Below, one piece after another: positions 51,741 through 62,412 of a DNA stretch of 64,000 nucleotides (its first letter is position 1; every line of letters begins with the position of its first letter). The translations under genes and the position numbers were made by a program. The DNA lies in NCBI RefSeq assembly GCF_910592395.1, contig NC_088321.1, positions 13,268,001 to 13,332,000 on the forward strand, given 5' to 3'. Origin of the DNA: Lineus longissimus. Its lineage: Eukaryota > Nemertea > Pilidiophora > Heteronemertea > Lineidae. The notes beneath the pieces are model-generated. The model ran no database searches. It saw nothing but the letters and a program-made list of their open reading frames with translations, and was not told the origin of the DNA.

Positions 51741-53701
51741 ATTCGATATCAAGGGAGGATCCACTACATATGATTTCCTTCCGCCCGAGATAAACGAATC
51801 TACGCAGATGGAGGACTTCACCAGATTCTTAAAAAGGTGGGAATCAGATTATGAGCAGTTTCACCACGTGGGAATTAGACTATGAAAGATCAATATCAGT
51901 GTCAGGGGGTAGGGATCAGATTATAAATGATGTCAGCATGCAAGAATCGGGAAATGATAGAATAAGCAGGGGGCGGGGATTAGATTATGAATAGTGTCAG
52001 CATTTGAGAATTAGATTATGAATGGTGTTATGGTGCAGGAATCAGATTATGAATGGTGTCAGGGAGTGGGAATCAGATCAACACCTGCAACGATTATGAA
52101 AGGGTTACACTAAATGCTAATAATTTGAAATATGTAATTGGATTTGAAATTTCCCATTGCGTAAATACACACTGAATAAAAGTGCCTGTAACTACCGTTG
52201 TCAAGACAGCTATCCAAAAACTTAATTCGTATGCATAAATACTACCATACGGCCTTAACTGCATTTTCATTTTCCTTGACCACCAGTTAAAGAATGCATT
52301 ATACCTTTAAAAAACAGTCTCAGCTGGTTGAGATTATCCGTTGCCTCGTTCTATGCCATTAAACTTTTAAAGGGATACACCATTCGTGTTCAATATATTT
52401 ACTGGTGATACAGGAAAATAGAAATAGAAAATGGATATAGTAATGCAATTATAATGCAGGCCAATGGTCAGATGTCTGACATTGTTTGAAATTTCACAAG
52501 CGTTTACTGTAGATATTGAAGATAACTGCGGCTTTTCCCGTGTTCAGATATAGTATTCTCATTCATGCCAAACAGTTCAGTTGAGTTGAAGCTTTATAGG
52601 CTTGTGACTCTAGGTTACACAAAGGTTGAAGTTTTGAGAAATCTTTCGAGATGACTCAGTATAATAGTAATCGTTGTTGCAAATGTGACAACCGATATTG
52701 CACAATGGAGGCCTACAGTACTGGAGTGCCTTCTATTCTTTTACGTATTTTATCAGTGGTGGGCGTTTGTCAGTCGATGGGGGGCGGGGGGGGGGGCATG
52801 ACCGTGGGAGGATGTCTTATTTCAACGTGGTAAAGCCTCAGTCTTAGTGATAGTGCAGCAGGTAAACATGCCATGCATATGTGCAAAAGCAATCTTCTGA
52901 TCGTGAGATACGCCTCCCGTTCCTCTAGTCAAAGGCCAATCAAAAACCAGGAATATTGTAATTTTTCAGGGACACCCGGTAGCCAAGTTTAACGATGTGC
53001 ACCACACTTGTCTCTAGTTATTACGGCTGATATAGCATATATATGATAAACGATGGAATTACGAAGTTACCAAAAGGATGAGTGATACACGGAGTAGCGT
53101 CTTTATTATCTCCTACGCTGATCTTTTAGTTTGATCGCTGCGAAATTGGCACATTTTATCAAAATTGGAAACAATAATAGGATTTCATGATATCGTAGTT
53201 GACTAATTGGTTCACAGATGGCACTTTTGGATAACCGTAAGGGTTTTGGAAAGTGAAGAAGCGGTCTATCTGAGTTCATGACAGCCAAGACACTTTACTG
53301 TTTTTTCTTCGGGACATACCAGCTGACATTTTAAGCAATAATCGCGCATTAATATGAAGTGATATTTTGACTCATAGAGTGGCCTTTGGAGGGGTCAGGA
53401 GCAAGCCATTACAGCCTACTGAAGTGAATTGCTGCCTTACAAGGTATGCAAAGGAGCATGCCACTGGCTTTGGAGGGATCCTTTTCAGATTCAAGACACC
53501 GCGGCCGCTATCTGGAGTGTACTATGGAAGGGTGGTTCCCCTCGGACGGGGTCAAGACAGGTGACTTGGTTGTCTTGTTTGTAGATCAATACGAAATTCC
53601 TTGTATGGAAATCCTTCTCATTCCAGACTATTTACCGGTACAAATTGTTTATGGAGAAGGCTGACAAGAAATGAATACAGCCATAGTTTAGTTATTTTAA
53701 T

Positions 53702-53707
53702 TTTATT
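53702..53707 (-). promoter_or_regulatory. Polyadenylation signal of C11
   Basis: AATAAA on the minus strand, about 190 bases past the stop. Confidence 0.5.
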
Positions 53708-53895
53708 GTATTCACTCAAGCTTTTACACAATGTATTAATCACGTGGTCTATTTCCATGGATACTCGAACTTGCTAAAAACTCAAAAAAAAAGAGGAAAC
53801 CGAGCCCTCCATACACATGAGACTAAGACTGGTCGCCTTTTTGAATCATCGATCACTGATTTAACAGGAGAATACAACAGTTATATTCTATTGAC

Positions 53896-56127
53896 CTAAT
53901 CTGTATTTTCACACAACATTTCTGCCCAGCGATCAAACACTGCAATGTATTCATCAATCTTGGACATAGCGACATGTGCACCACTGGAGTTTTCCTGCTC
54001 TACCCTAACATGCCCTGCTTGAGACATGTCATCCCCCAGACCTACAGGAGATGTTGCACTTGTTCCACTTTTAATATTGGCCATCTCTACAGGAGAAATG
54101 TCACATGGTTCGCTGTTAATACCTGGTTCACCTTTGACATTGGCCTGATCTGTAGGATATATGTCACATGGTCCAACTACCTGTATGATATATCCCTGCT
54201 CTTGAAGAGACAAGTCACATTGCTCACTTTTGACATTGGCCCCCTCTTTAGGAAATGCGTCAAACGGCTCACCTTTGACATCTGCCTGCTTAACAGGGGA
54301 CATGTTACCTGATATATCACACGGTCTCACTACCTCTATGATATAACCCTGCTCTTGAAGAGACATGTCACACTGCTTACTTTTTACATTGACCTGATCT
54401 GTAGGATATATGTCACATGGTCCAACTACCTGTATGATATATCCCTGCTCTTGAAGAGACAAGTCACCTGGCTCACTTTTGACATTAGCCCCCTCTTTAG
54501 GAAATGCGTCAAACGGCCCACCTTTGACACTCGCCTGCTTAGAAGGAGACATGTTACCTAACATATCACACGGTCTCACTACCTCTATGATATAACCCTG
54601 CTCTTGAAGAGACATGTCACACTGTTCACTTTTGACATTGGTCTGTTCTATAGGAGATGTGTTACATGGCTCACTTTTGACATTGGACTGTTCTATAGGA
54701 GATGTGTTACATGGCTCACTTTTGACATTGGACTGTTCTATAGGAGATGTGTTACATGGCAGGTTGAAGGCCCCACTGTTGACATTTCTCTCCTCTGTAA
54801 CATGAACAGAACGTATGTCTAGTTCAGCCCTGGACTGCCCTGTAGCAGATGTGAGGGCTGGTTCAACACTTCCATCAGACTGGTCGGCAGCAAACATGTC
54901 AATGAGTTGACTTTTAACATTTCCAAGCTGATTAGAATGATGATCAATCAAATCTCGTTTCACACCCAGCCGCAAAACATGATAATCTTCACTTTTGGCT
55001 GTACCCAGACCAACAGTTTCATTCCCATTGATAACAGTCATTTTTGCAGCAGCATCCTTGATATCCATGTCTGAACACCCGACTGCAGCAGGCAACTTTG
55101 ATACCTCACTCTCAGCCTCTCTGCTGATCAAACATTCATTCGTCGCAGAACATGCAGGGACTGGGTTTTGTCCATTTGGAGAATTATTGCTATTTGAAGG
55201 ACCAGTCAATACTACTGCATCTTCTCCCACATCAGTTTCCTCACAACGAGACCTTGAACAAGAACTTTTCATAGCTTTGCCACTTTTTGACTTTAACCGT
55301 TTATCCTTGCCGGGACTTGCATCAGACACCTTGCGAGTATTACGAGAGGTATCATTGTGGCTGCGTCTATGTTTTTGTAAGCCAGACTCACTCTTAAAGG
55401 TTTTATGACAATATTTACAGTTGAAGCTGAGTTGGAATGGTTCGTCTCCTGCATGAATATGACTATGACCGACTAGAGCCTGCTTTGAGAAAAATGATTT
55501 CTCACATTGTACACATCTGAACGGTTTTTCTCCAGTGTGAATACGCTCATGAATCAATCGATGTCCAGTCTGTGAAAATGATTTCTCACAATACTTGCAC
55601 TGGAATGGTTTTTCTCCAGTGTGAATCCGAATATGCATTTCAAGACTTTGCTTGGTTACAAATGATTTCTCACATTGCACACATCTGAATGGTTTTTTTC
55701 CAGTGTGAATATGCTCATGAATCAATCGATGTCCAGTCTGTGAAAATGATTTCTCACAATACTTGCACTGGAATGGTTTTTCTCCAGTGTGAATACGTTC
55801 ATGATTCAAAATATTCCTCTTATCTGAAAATGATTTCTCACAATACTTGCACTGGAATGGTTTTTCTCCAGTGTGAATACGTTCATGAGACAACTGATTC
55901 TTTTTACTTGAAAATGATTTCTCACAATACTTGCACTGGAATGGTTTTTCTCCAGTGTGAATACGTTCATGAGTCAACTGATTCCTCTTATGTGAAAATG
56001 ATTTCTCACAATATTGGCATTGGAATGGTTTTTCTCCTGTATGAATGCGAATATGTGTGACAAGACTTTGCTTCGTCGAAAATGATTTCTCACATTGTAC
56101 ACAAGTGATGGCTGATTTTGGCGCCAT
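53896..56127 (-). CDS. C11: 9-finger C2H2 zinc-finger protein with an extra tail module
   Basis: This encodes 743 residues from MAPKSAITC (Ser-to-Ala before the first finger, unlike its relatives). The nine fingers (7-254) match C9. The tail has three 15-residue units (456-500) and four YII cores instead of three: an extra GDLSLQEQGYIIQVVGPCD piece ending PTDQVNVKSK is inserted at about 54391-54475. It is class B (SSGAHVAMSK). Its leader differs from C8 and C9 and matches C2 and C12, so the gene was joined to a foreign 5' end close to the ATG. Confidence 0.92.
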   Translation of the reverse strand: MAPKSAITCVQCEKSFSTKQSLVTHIRIHTGEKPFQCQYCEKSFSHKRNQLTHERIHTGEKPFQCKYCEKSFSSKKNQLSHERIHTGEKPFQCKYCEKSFSDKRNILNHERIHTGEKPFQCKYCEKSFSQTGHRLIHEHIHTGKKPFRCVQCEKSFVTKQSLEMHIRIHTGEKPFQCKYCEKSFSQTGHRLIHERIHTGEKPFRCVQCEKSFFSKQALVGHSHIHAGDEPFQLSFNCKYCHKTFKSESGLQKHRRSHNDTSRNTRKVSDASPGKDKRLKSKSGKAMKSSCSRSRCEETDVGEDAVVLTGPSNSNNSPNGQNPVPACSATNECLISREAESEVSKLPAAVGCSDMDIKDAAAKMTVINGNETVGLGTAKSEDYHVLRLGVKRDLIDHHSNQLGNVKSQLIDMFAADQSDGSVEPALTSATGQSRAELDIRSVHVTEERNVNSGAFNLPCNTSPIEQSNVKSEPCNTSPIEQSNVKSEPCNTSPIEQTNVKSEQCDMSLQEQGYIIEVVRPCDMLGNMSPSKQASVKGGPFDAFPKEGANVKSEPGDLSLQEQGYIIQVVGPCDIYPTDQVNVKSKQCDMSLQEQGYIIEVVRPCDISGNMSPVKQADVKGEPFDAFPKEGANVKSEQCDLSLQEQGYIIQVVGPCDIYPTDQANVKGEPGINSEPCDISPVEMANIKSGTSATSPVGLGDDMSQAGHVRVEQENSSGAHVAMSKIDEYIAVFDRWAEMLCENTD
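54391..54475 (-). repeat. Extra 66-residue-type module fragment in the C11 tail
   Basis: Between the SPTDQ-type and QCDMS-type blocks, C11 carries a copy of the downstream YIIQVVGPCDIYPTDQ segment, as expected from unequal exchange between neighbouring modules. Confidence 0.75.
54625..54759. repeat. Coding 45-bp minisatellite, 3 units (C11 tail)
   Basis: Three near-perfect units, all with the VKSE motif. Confidence 0.93.
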
Positions 56128-56402
56128 CCTAGTGCTCAAAGGTGCACAATAATTAGGCCAATACAAAGTCCTCTTCTTTGAACCATAACATAGATCTCGC
56201 ACTGCGTCAATCACCTTCTTTGCCCATTCAAAATATTCCGCTACTCGATCATCCGTCCGACCAACTGGGGTCGTCAATCAAGGTCACAGAGATTGTACAG
56301 TATATCTGCTAATTTTAAGAGTTTCACACGATTCAACAAATCGAAGACGTTTCCGCTCCTGTTTTGGTAGTAATTTATCATCAGTGACCTCTGCCACGAC
56401 AC
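56128..56402 (-). other. C11 5' leader, open in frame with the CDS for 50 codons
   Basis: Acceptor at 56403-56404. The open stretch reads VGRTDDRVAEYFEWAKK then VIDAVRDLCYGSKKR into the CDS, the most protein-like version of this frame. It has no in-frame ATG before MAPKSA; its first codon upstream, TTG in TTGACGACC, follows an in-frame stop. This could be a real coding exon entered by splicing, or a relic. Confidence 0.45.
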
Positions 56403-56667
56403 CTGCAAATAAAAAGGATTATAGACAGGTACAAATTGTTTTGTTTGAATTGTTTAATGAAAGCCAAAATACTTCTAACAGATTGCGTTTACATCTTTTT
56501 ACAAGATAACCACGAACCAGGTTTCAAACCCTAATCATATGAATTTTGGATGAACGCTACAATAGCAACCAGCATCATTTTGGGTTTTTGATCGGGCACG
56601 AAATCCACCATTTGGATTAATTTGATAACATGATATTAGAATTAATGATATACATGTATAAAGTAGA

Positions 56668-56815
56668 ACCTCTCTATTAAGGACACCCTCGGGACTGATA
56701 AGTCCTGTACTTAATCATGTGACTAGAGTAGAGAGGTGCCTGATTAGACACAGGTCTAGTTGAATTTGGGACCAAAACTAGTGTCCTTCATACAGTGGTT
56801 GTCCCCAAGAGAGGT
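56668..56815. mobile_element. MITE-like palindromic element in S11
   Basis: Short form; GACTAGAGTAGAGAGG in the centre reflects a small local duplication. Confidence 0.5.
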
Positions 56816-59080
56816 ATTCGATATCAAGGGAGGATCCACTACATATGATTTCCTTCCGCCCGAGATAAACGAATCTACGCAGATGGAGGACCTCACCAGA
56901 TTCTTAAAAAGGTGGGAATCAGATTATGAGCAGTTTCACCACGTGGGAATTAGACTATGAAAGATCAATATCAGTGTCAGGGGGTAGGGATCAGATTATA
57001 AATGATGTCAGCATGCAAGAATCGGGAAATGATAGAATAAGCAGGGGGCGGGGATTAGATTATGAATAGTGTCAGCATTTGAGAATTAGATTATGAATGG
57101 TGTTATGGTGCAGGAATCAGATTATGAATGGTGTCAGGGAGTGGGAATCAGATCAACACCTGCAACGATTATGAAAGGGTTACACTAAATGCTAATAATT
57201 TGAAATATGTAATTGGATTTGAAAATTTCCCATTGCGTAAATACACACTGAATAAAAGTGCCTGTAACTACCGTTGTCAAGACAGCTATCCAAAAACTTA
57301 ATTCGTATGCATAAATACTACCATATGGCCTTGTGTATAACTGCATTTTCATTTTCCTTGAACACCAGTTAAAGAATGCATTATACCTTTAAAAAACAGT
57401 CTCAGCTGGTTGAGATTATCCGTTGCCTCGTTCTATGCCATTAAACTTTTAAAGGGATACACCATTCGTGTTCAATATATTTACTGGTGATACAGGAAAA
57501 TAGAAATAGAAAATGGATATAGTAATGCAATTATAATGCAGGCCAATGGTCAGATGTCCGACATTGTTTGAAATTTCACAAGCGTTTACGGTAGATATAG
57601 AAGATAACTGCGGTGTGCGCACCGTGTTCAGATATACATGTAGTATTCTCATTCATGCAAAACAGTTCAGTTGAGTTGAAGCTTTATAGGCTTGTGACTC
57701 TAGGTTACAGATAGGTTGAAGTTTTGAGAAATCTTTTGAGATGACTTAGTATAGTAGTAATCGTTGTTGCAAATGTGACAACCGAGATTGCACAATGGAG
57801 GCCTACGGTACTGGAATGCCTTCTATTCTTTTACGTATTTTATCAGTGGTGGGTGTTTGTTAGTCGATGGGGGGGGGGGGGGGGCATGACCGTGGGAGGA
57901 TTTCAACGTTGTAAAACCTCAGTCAAAGTGATAGTGCAGCAGGTAAACATGCCATGCATATGTGCAAAGCAATCTTCTGATCGTGTGATACGCCTCCTGT
58001 TCCTCTAGTCAAATGCCAATCAAAATCCAGGAATATTGTAATTTTTCAGGGACACCCGGTAGCCAAGTTTACAATATGCACCACACTAGTCTCTAGTTAT
58101 TACGGCTGATATAGCATATATATAGATAAACGATGGAATTATGAGGTTACCAAAAGGATGAGTGATACACGGAGTAGCGTCTTTATTATCTCCTACGCTG
58201 ATCTTTATGTTTGATCGCTGCGAAATTGGCACATTTTATCAAAATTGGAAACAATAATAGGATTTCATGATATCGTAGTTGACTAATTGGTTCACAGATG
58301 GCACTTTGGGATTACCGTAAGGGTTTTGGAAAGTGATGAAGCGGTCGATCTGAGTCTTGCCAGCCAAGACACTTTACTGTTTTTTCTTCGGGACACACTA
58401 GCTCACATTTCAAGCAATAATCGCGCATTAATATCAAGTGATATTTTGACTCAGAGAGGGGCCTTTGGAGGGGTCAGGAGCAAGCCATTACAGCCTACTG
58501 AAGTGAATTGCTGCCTCACAAGGTGTGCAAAGGAGCAAGCCACTGACTGCCTCACACTCACAGTGTGGTATTGGAGGGGTCACTTTCAGGTGCAAGACAC
58601 TGCGGCCGCCATCTAGTGTGTCCTATGGGAAGGGTGGTTCCTTGTGGTCAGAAGAAAGCCACTGGCTGTCTTCTAGTGTGTCCTTTGGAGGTGGAAGGAG
58701 CAAACCGCTTGCTTAACGATTGTGGCTCACTGGGGGTCAAGAGAAAGTCACTCCTGGAGGAGTGGATCGACGGAGGAGCAAACCACTTGCTGCCTTCTGA
58801 AATGCCTTTCGAAGGGGTCAGGAGCTAGCCTCTTGTTGGGTGTCCTATATGAAGGAGCTAAGGAGCTAAACACTTGCTGTATTACAGAGTGTCCTTTGAG
58901 CGGGCAGGTTACAAATTGCCCTTCGGACACGGTCAAGACAAGTGACTTGGTTGTCTTGTTTGTAGATCATCAATACAAAATTCCTTGTATGGAAATCCAT
59001 CTCATTCCAGACTATTTACCGGTACAAATTGTTTATGGAGAAGGCTGACAAGAAATGAATACAGCCATAGTTTAGTTCTT

Positions 59081-59091
59081 TTTATTTTATT
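59081..59091 (-). promoter_or_regulatory. Polyadenylation signal of C12
   Basis: Overlapping AATAAA pair on the minus strand, about 185 bases past the stop. Confidence 0.5.
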
Positions 59092-59274
59092 GTATTCACT
59101 CAAGCTTTTACACAATGTATTAATCTCATGGTCTGTTTCCATACATACACGAACATGCTAAAAACCCAATAAAAAAGAGGAAACGAAACTCTCCATACAC
59201 ATGAGACTAAGACTGCTCGCCTTCTTGAATCATCGATATTTAACAGGAGAATACAACAGTTAAATTCGCTTCAC

Positions 59275-62200
59275 CTAATCTGTATTTTCACACAACATTT
59301 CTGCCCAGCGATCAAACACTGCAATGTATTCATCAATCTTGGACATATCGACCTGTGCACCACTGGAGTTTTCCTGCTCTACCCTAACATGTCCTGCTTG
59401 AGACATGTCATCCCCCAGACCTACAGGAGATGTTGCACTTGTTCCACTCTTCATATTGGCCAACTCTACAGGAGAAATGTCACATGGTTCGCTTTTGATA
59501 TCAACCTGCTCAATAGGAGACAAGTTATCTGGCTCACTTATCACCTTGGCCTGTTCGAAAGGACACTTGTCACCTGGTTCACCTTTGACATTGGCCTGAT
59601 CTGTAGGATATATGTCACATGGTCGAACTACCTGAATGATATATCCCTGCTCTTGAAGAGACAAGTCACATTGCTCACTTTTGACATTGGCCCCCTCTTT
59701 AGGAAATGCGCCGTCAAACGGCTCACCTTTGACATCTGCCTGCTTAACAGGAGACATGTTACCTGACATTTCACACGGTCTCACTACCTCTATGATATAA
59801 CCCTGCTCTTGAAGAGACATGTCACACTGCTTACTTTTTACATTGACCTGCTCTTGAAGAGACAAGTCACATGGCTCACTTTTGACATTGGCCCCCTCTT
59901 TAGGAAATGCGTCGAACGGCTCACCTTCGACCTTTCCCTGCTTAGAAGGAGACATGTTACCTAACATATCACACGGTCTCACTACCTCTATGATATAACC
60001 CTGCACTAGAAGAGACATGTCACACTGCTTACTTTTGACATTGGTCTGTTCTATAGGAGATGTGTTGCATGGCTCACTTTTGACATTGGACTGTTCTATA
60101 GGAGATGTGTTACATGGCTCACTTTTGACATTGGACTGTTCTATAGGAGATGTGTTACATGGCTCACTTTTGACATTGGACTGTTCTATAGGAGATGTGT
60201 TACATGGCAGGTTGAAGGCCCCACTGTTGACATTTCTCTCCTCTGTAACATGAACAGAACGTATGTCTAGTTCAGCCCTGGACTGCCCTGTAGCAGATGT
60301 GAGGGCTGGTTCAACACTTCCATCAGACTGGTCGGCAGCAAAGATGTCAATGAGTTGACTTTTAACATTTCCAAGCTGATTAGAATTATGATCAATCAAA
60401 TCTCGTTTCACACCCAGCCGCAAAACTTCATAATCTTCTCTTTTGGCAGTACCCAGACCAACAGTTTCATTCCCATTGATAACAGTAATTTTTGCAGCAG
60501 CATCCTTGATATCCATGTCCAAACACCCGACTGCAGCAGGCAACTTTGATACCTCACTCTCAGGCTCTCTGCTGATCAAACATTCATTCGTCGCAGAACT
60601 TGCAGGGACTGGGTTTTGTCCATTTGGAGAATTATTGTTATTTGAAGGACCAGTTAATACTACTGCATCTTCTCCCACATCAGTTTGCTCACAACGAGAC
60701 CTTGAACAAGAACTTTTCATAGCTTTGCCACTTTTTGACTTTAACCGTTTATCCTTGCCGGGACTTGCATCAGACACCTTGCGAGTATTACGAGAAGTAT
60801 CATTGTGGCTGCGTTTATGTTTTCGTAAGCCAGACTCACTCTTAAAGGTTTTATGACAATATTTACAGTTGAAGCTGAGTTGGAATGGTTCGTCTCCTGC
60901 ATGAACATGACTATGACTGACAAGAGCCTGCTTTGAGAAAAATGATCTCTCACATTGTACACATCTGAACGGTCTTTCTCCTGTGTGAATACGCTCATGA
61001 TTCAAAAGACTTCCACTGCGTGAAAAAAATTTCTCACAATAATTGCACTGGAATGGTTTTTCTCCTGTGTGCTTACGAATATGCATTACAAGACTTCGCT
61101 TGGTTACAAATGAATTCTCACATTGCACACATCTGAATCGTTTTTCTCCAGTGTGAACACGTTCATGATTCAAAATACTGCTCTTATCTGAAAATGATTT
61201 CTCACAATATTTGCATTTGAATGGCTTTTCTCCTGTGTGGATACGCTCATGAGTCAATAGATGTCCATTCTGTGAAAATTGTTTCTCACAACACTTGCAC
61301 TTGAATGGTTTTTCTCCAGTGTGAATACGTCCATGAGTCAATAGATGTCCCTTCTGTGAAAATGATTTCTCACAATATTTGCACTGGAATGGTTTTTTTC
61401 CAGTGTGAATACGTCCATGAGTCAAAAGATATCCCTTCTGTGAAAATGATTTCTTACAATATTGGCATTGGAATGGCTTTTCTCCTGTGTGAAAACGCTC
61501 ATGAGCCAATAGACTTCCACTCTGTGAAAACGATTTCTCACAATATTTGCACTGGAATGGTTTTTCTCCTGTGTGCTTACGAATATGCATTACAAGACCT
61601 TGCTTAGTTACAAATGATTTCTCACATTGTACACATCTGAATGGTTTTTCTCCAGTGTGAACACGTTCATGATTCAAAATATTCCTCTTCCCTGAAAATG
61701 ATTTCCCACAATATTTGCATTTGAATGGTTTTTCTCCTGTGTGAATACGCTCATGCGTCAATAGACTGTCACTCCGTGAAAACAATTTCTCACAAAATTT
61801 GCACTGGAATGGTTTTTCTCCTGTGTGCTTACGAATATGTATTACAAGCTTTTGCCGAGTTACAAATGATTTCTCACATTGCACACATCTGAATCGTTTT
61901 TCTCCAGTGTGAACACGACGTTCATGAGTCACTAGACATCCCGTCTGTGAAAACGATTTCTCACAATATTTGCATTTGTGTGGCTTTTCTCCTGTGTGGA
62001 TACGCTCATGAGTCAATAGATGTCCATTCTGTGAAAATTCACAATACTTGCACTTGAACGGTTTTTCTCCAGTGTGAATACGTCCATGAGTCAATAGATG
62101 TCTCTTCTGTAAAAATGATTTCTCACAATATTTGCATTGGAATGGTTTTCCTCCATTGTTCTGGCATATGTGTTGTATAAGCTTTTGCTTGGTTACAAAT

Positions 62201-62412
62201 GATTTCTCACATAGCAGACATCTCAATGGTTTTTCTCCAGTATGAATACGTTTATGAGACAAAAGATTCCTCTTACCTGAAAATGATTTCTCACAATATT
62301 GGCATTGGAATGGGTTTTCTCCTGTATGAATGCAAATATGTCTGACAAGACTTTGCTTGGTCAAAAATGATTTCTCGCATTGTACACAAGTGAGGGATGA
62401 TTTTGGTGCCAT
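59275..62412 (-). CDS. C12: 19-finger C2H2 zinc-finger protein with two damaged fingers
   Basis: This encodes 1045 residues from MAPKSSLTC. Nineteen finger positions span residues 7-532, in the C2 order. Finger 3 has lost its last His (HICQNN). Finger 5 has lost two residues (CEFSQNG where C2 has CEKQFSQNG; 6-bp deletion), which shortens the Cys-to-His spacing from 12 to 10. Linkers TGENP and TGERP are altered. A basic segment lies at about 549-567. The tail has four 15-residue units (735-794), then modules with YIIEVV, YIIEVV and YIIQVV. One lysine motif is mutated (VEGEP). About eight psi-K-x-E sites remain. The C-terminus (SSGAQVDMSK) and flank are long-class, while SATSPVGLGDD is class B, so the end is mosaic. 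Confidence 0.92.
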   Translation of the reverse strand: MAPKSSLTCVQCEKSFLTKQSLVRHICIHTGENPFQCQYCEKSFSGKRNLLSHKRIHTGEKPLRCLLCEKSFVTKQKLIQHICQNNGGKPFQCKYCEKSFLQKRHLLTHGRIHTGEKPFKCKYCEFSQNGHLLTHERIHTGEKPHKCKYCEKSFSQTGCLVTHERRVHTGEKRFRCVQCEKSFVTRQKLVIHIRKHTGEKPFQCKFCEKLFSRSDSLLTHERIHTGEKPFKCKYCGKSFSGKRNILNHERVHTGEKPFRCVQCEKSFVTKQGLVMHIRKHTGEKPFQCKYCEKSFSQSGSLLAHERFHTGEKPFQCQYCKKSFSQKGYLLTHGRIHTGKKPFQCKYCEKSFSQKGHLLTHGRIHTGEKPFKCKCCEKQFSQNGHLLTHERIHTGEKPFKCKYCEKSFSDKSSILNHERVHTGEKRFRCVQCENSFVTKRSLVMHIRKHTGEKPFQCNYCEKFFSRSGSLLNHERIHTGERPFRCVQCERSFFSKQALVSHSHVHAGDEPFQLSFNCKYCHKTFKSESGLRKHKRSHNDTSRNTRKVSDASPGKDKRLKSKSGKAMKSSCSRSRCEQTDVGEDAVVLTGPSNNNNSPNGQNPVPASSATNECLISREPESEVSKLPAAVGCLDMDIKDAAAKITVINGNETVGLGTAKREDYEVLRLGVKRDLIDHNSNQLGNVKSQLIDIFAADQSDGSVEPALTSATGQSRAELDIRSVHVTEERNVNSGAFNLPCNTSPIEQSNVKSEPCNTSPIEQSNVKSEPCNTSPIEQSNVKSEPCNTSPIEQTNVKSKQCDMSLLVQGYIIEVVRPCDMLGNMSPSKQGKVEGEPFDAFPKEGANVKSEPCDLSLQEQVNVKSKQCDMSLQEQGYIIEVVRPCEMSGNMSPVKQADVKGEPFDGAFPKEGANVKSEQCDLSLQEQGYIIQVVRPCDIYPTDQANVKGEPGDKCPFEQAKVISEPDNLSPIEQVDIKSEPCDISPVELANMKSGTSATSPVGLGDDMSQAGHVRVEQENSSGAQVDMSKIDEYIAVFDRWAEMLCENTD
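60028..60207. repeat. Coding 45-bp minisatellite, 4 units (C12 tail)
   Basis: Four units; the last in protein order ends VKSK, and one carries a silent or near-silent GTTGCATGG change. Confidence 0.92.

Larger units (their letters stand above)
51335..53895. other. Spacer S10 between C10 and C11 (class-2 left, short 3' flank)
   Basis: MITE-like element at 51596-51740, GGGAATCAG repeats at about 51836-52080. A deletion removes TGTGTATA near 52255. Class switches between about 52473 and 52507 (GTCAGATGTCTGAC before, CGTTTACTGTAGATATTG after). Poly-G run at about 52779-52796, short degenerate block at about 53375-53590. No gene is supported. Confidence 0.8.
56403..59274. other. Spacer S11 between C11 and C12 (class-2 left, long 3' flank)
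   Basis: MITE-like element at 56668-56815, GGGAATCAG repeats at about 56910-57153, poly-G run at 57869-57884 (16 G), long degenerate block at about 58455-58955. A 6-base insertion (GTAGAG) lies at about 56728. No gene is supported. Confidence 0.8.
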
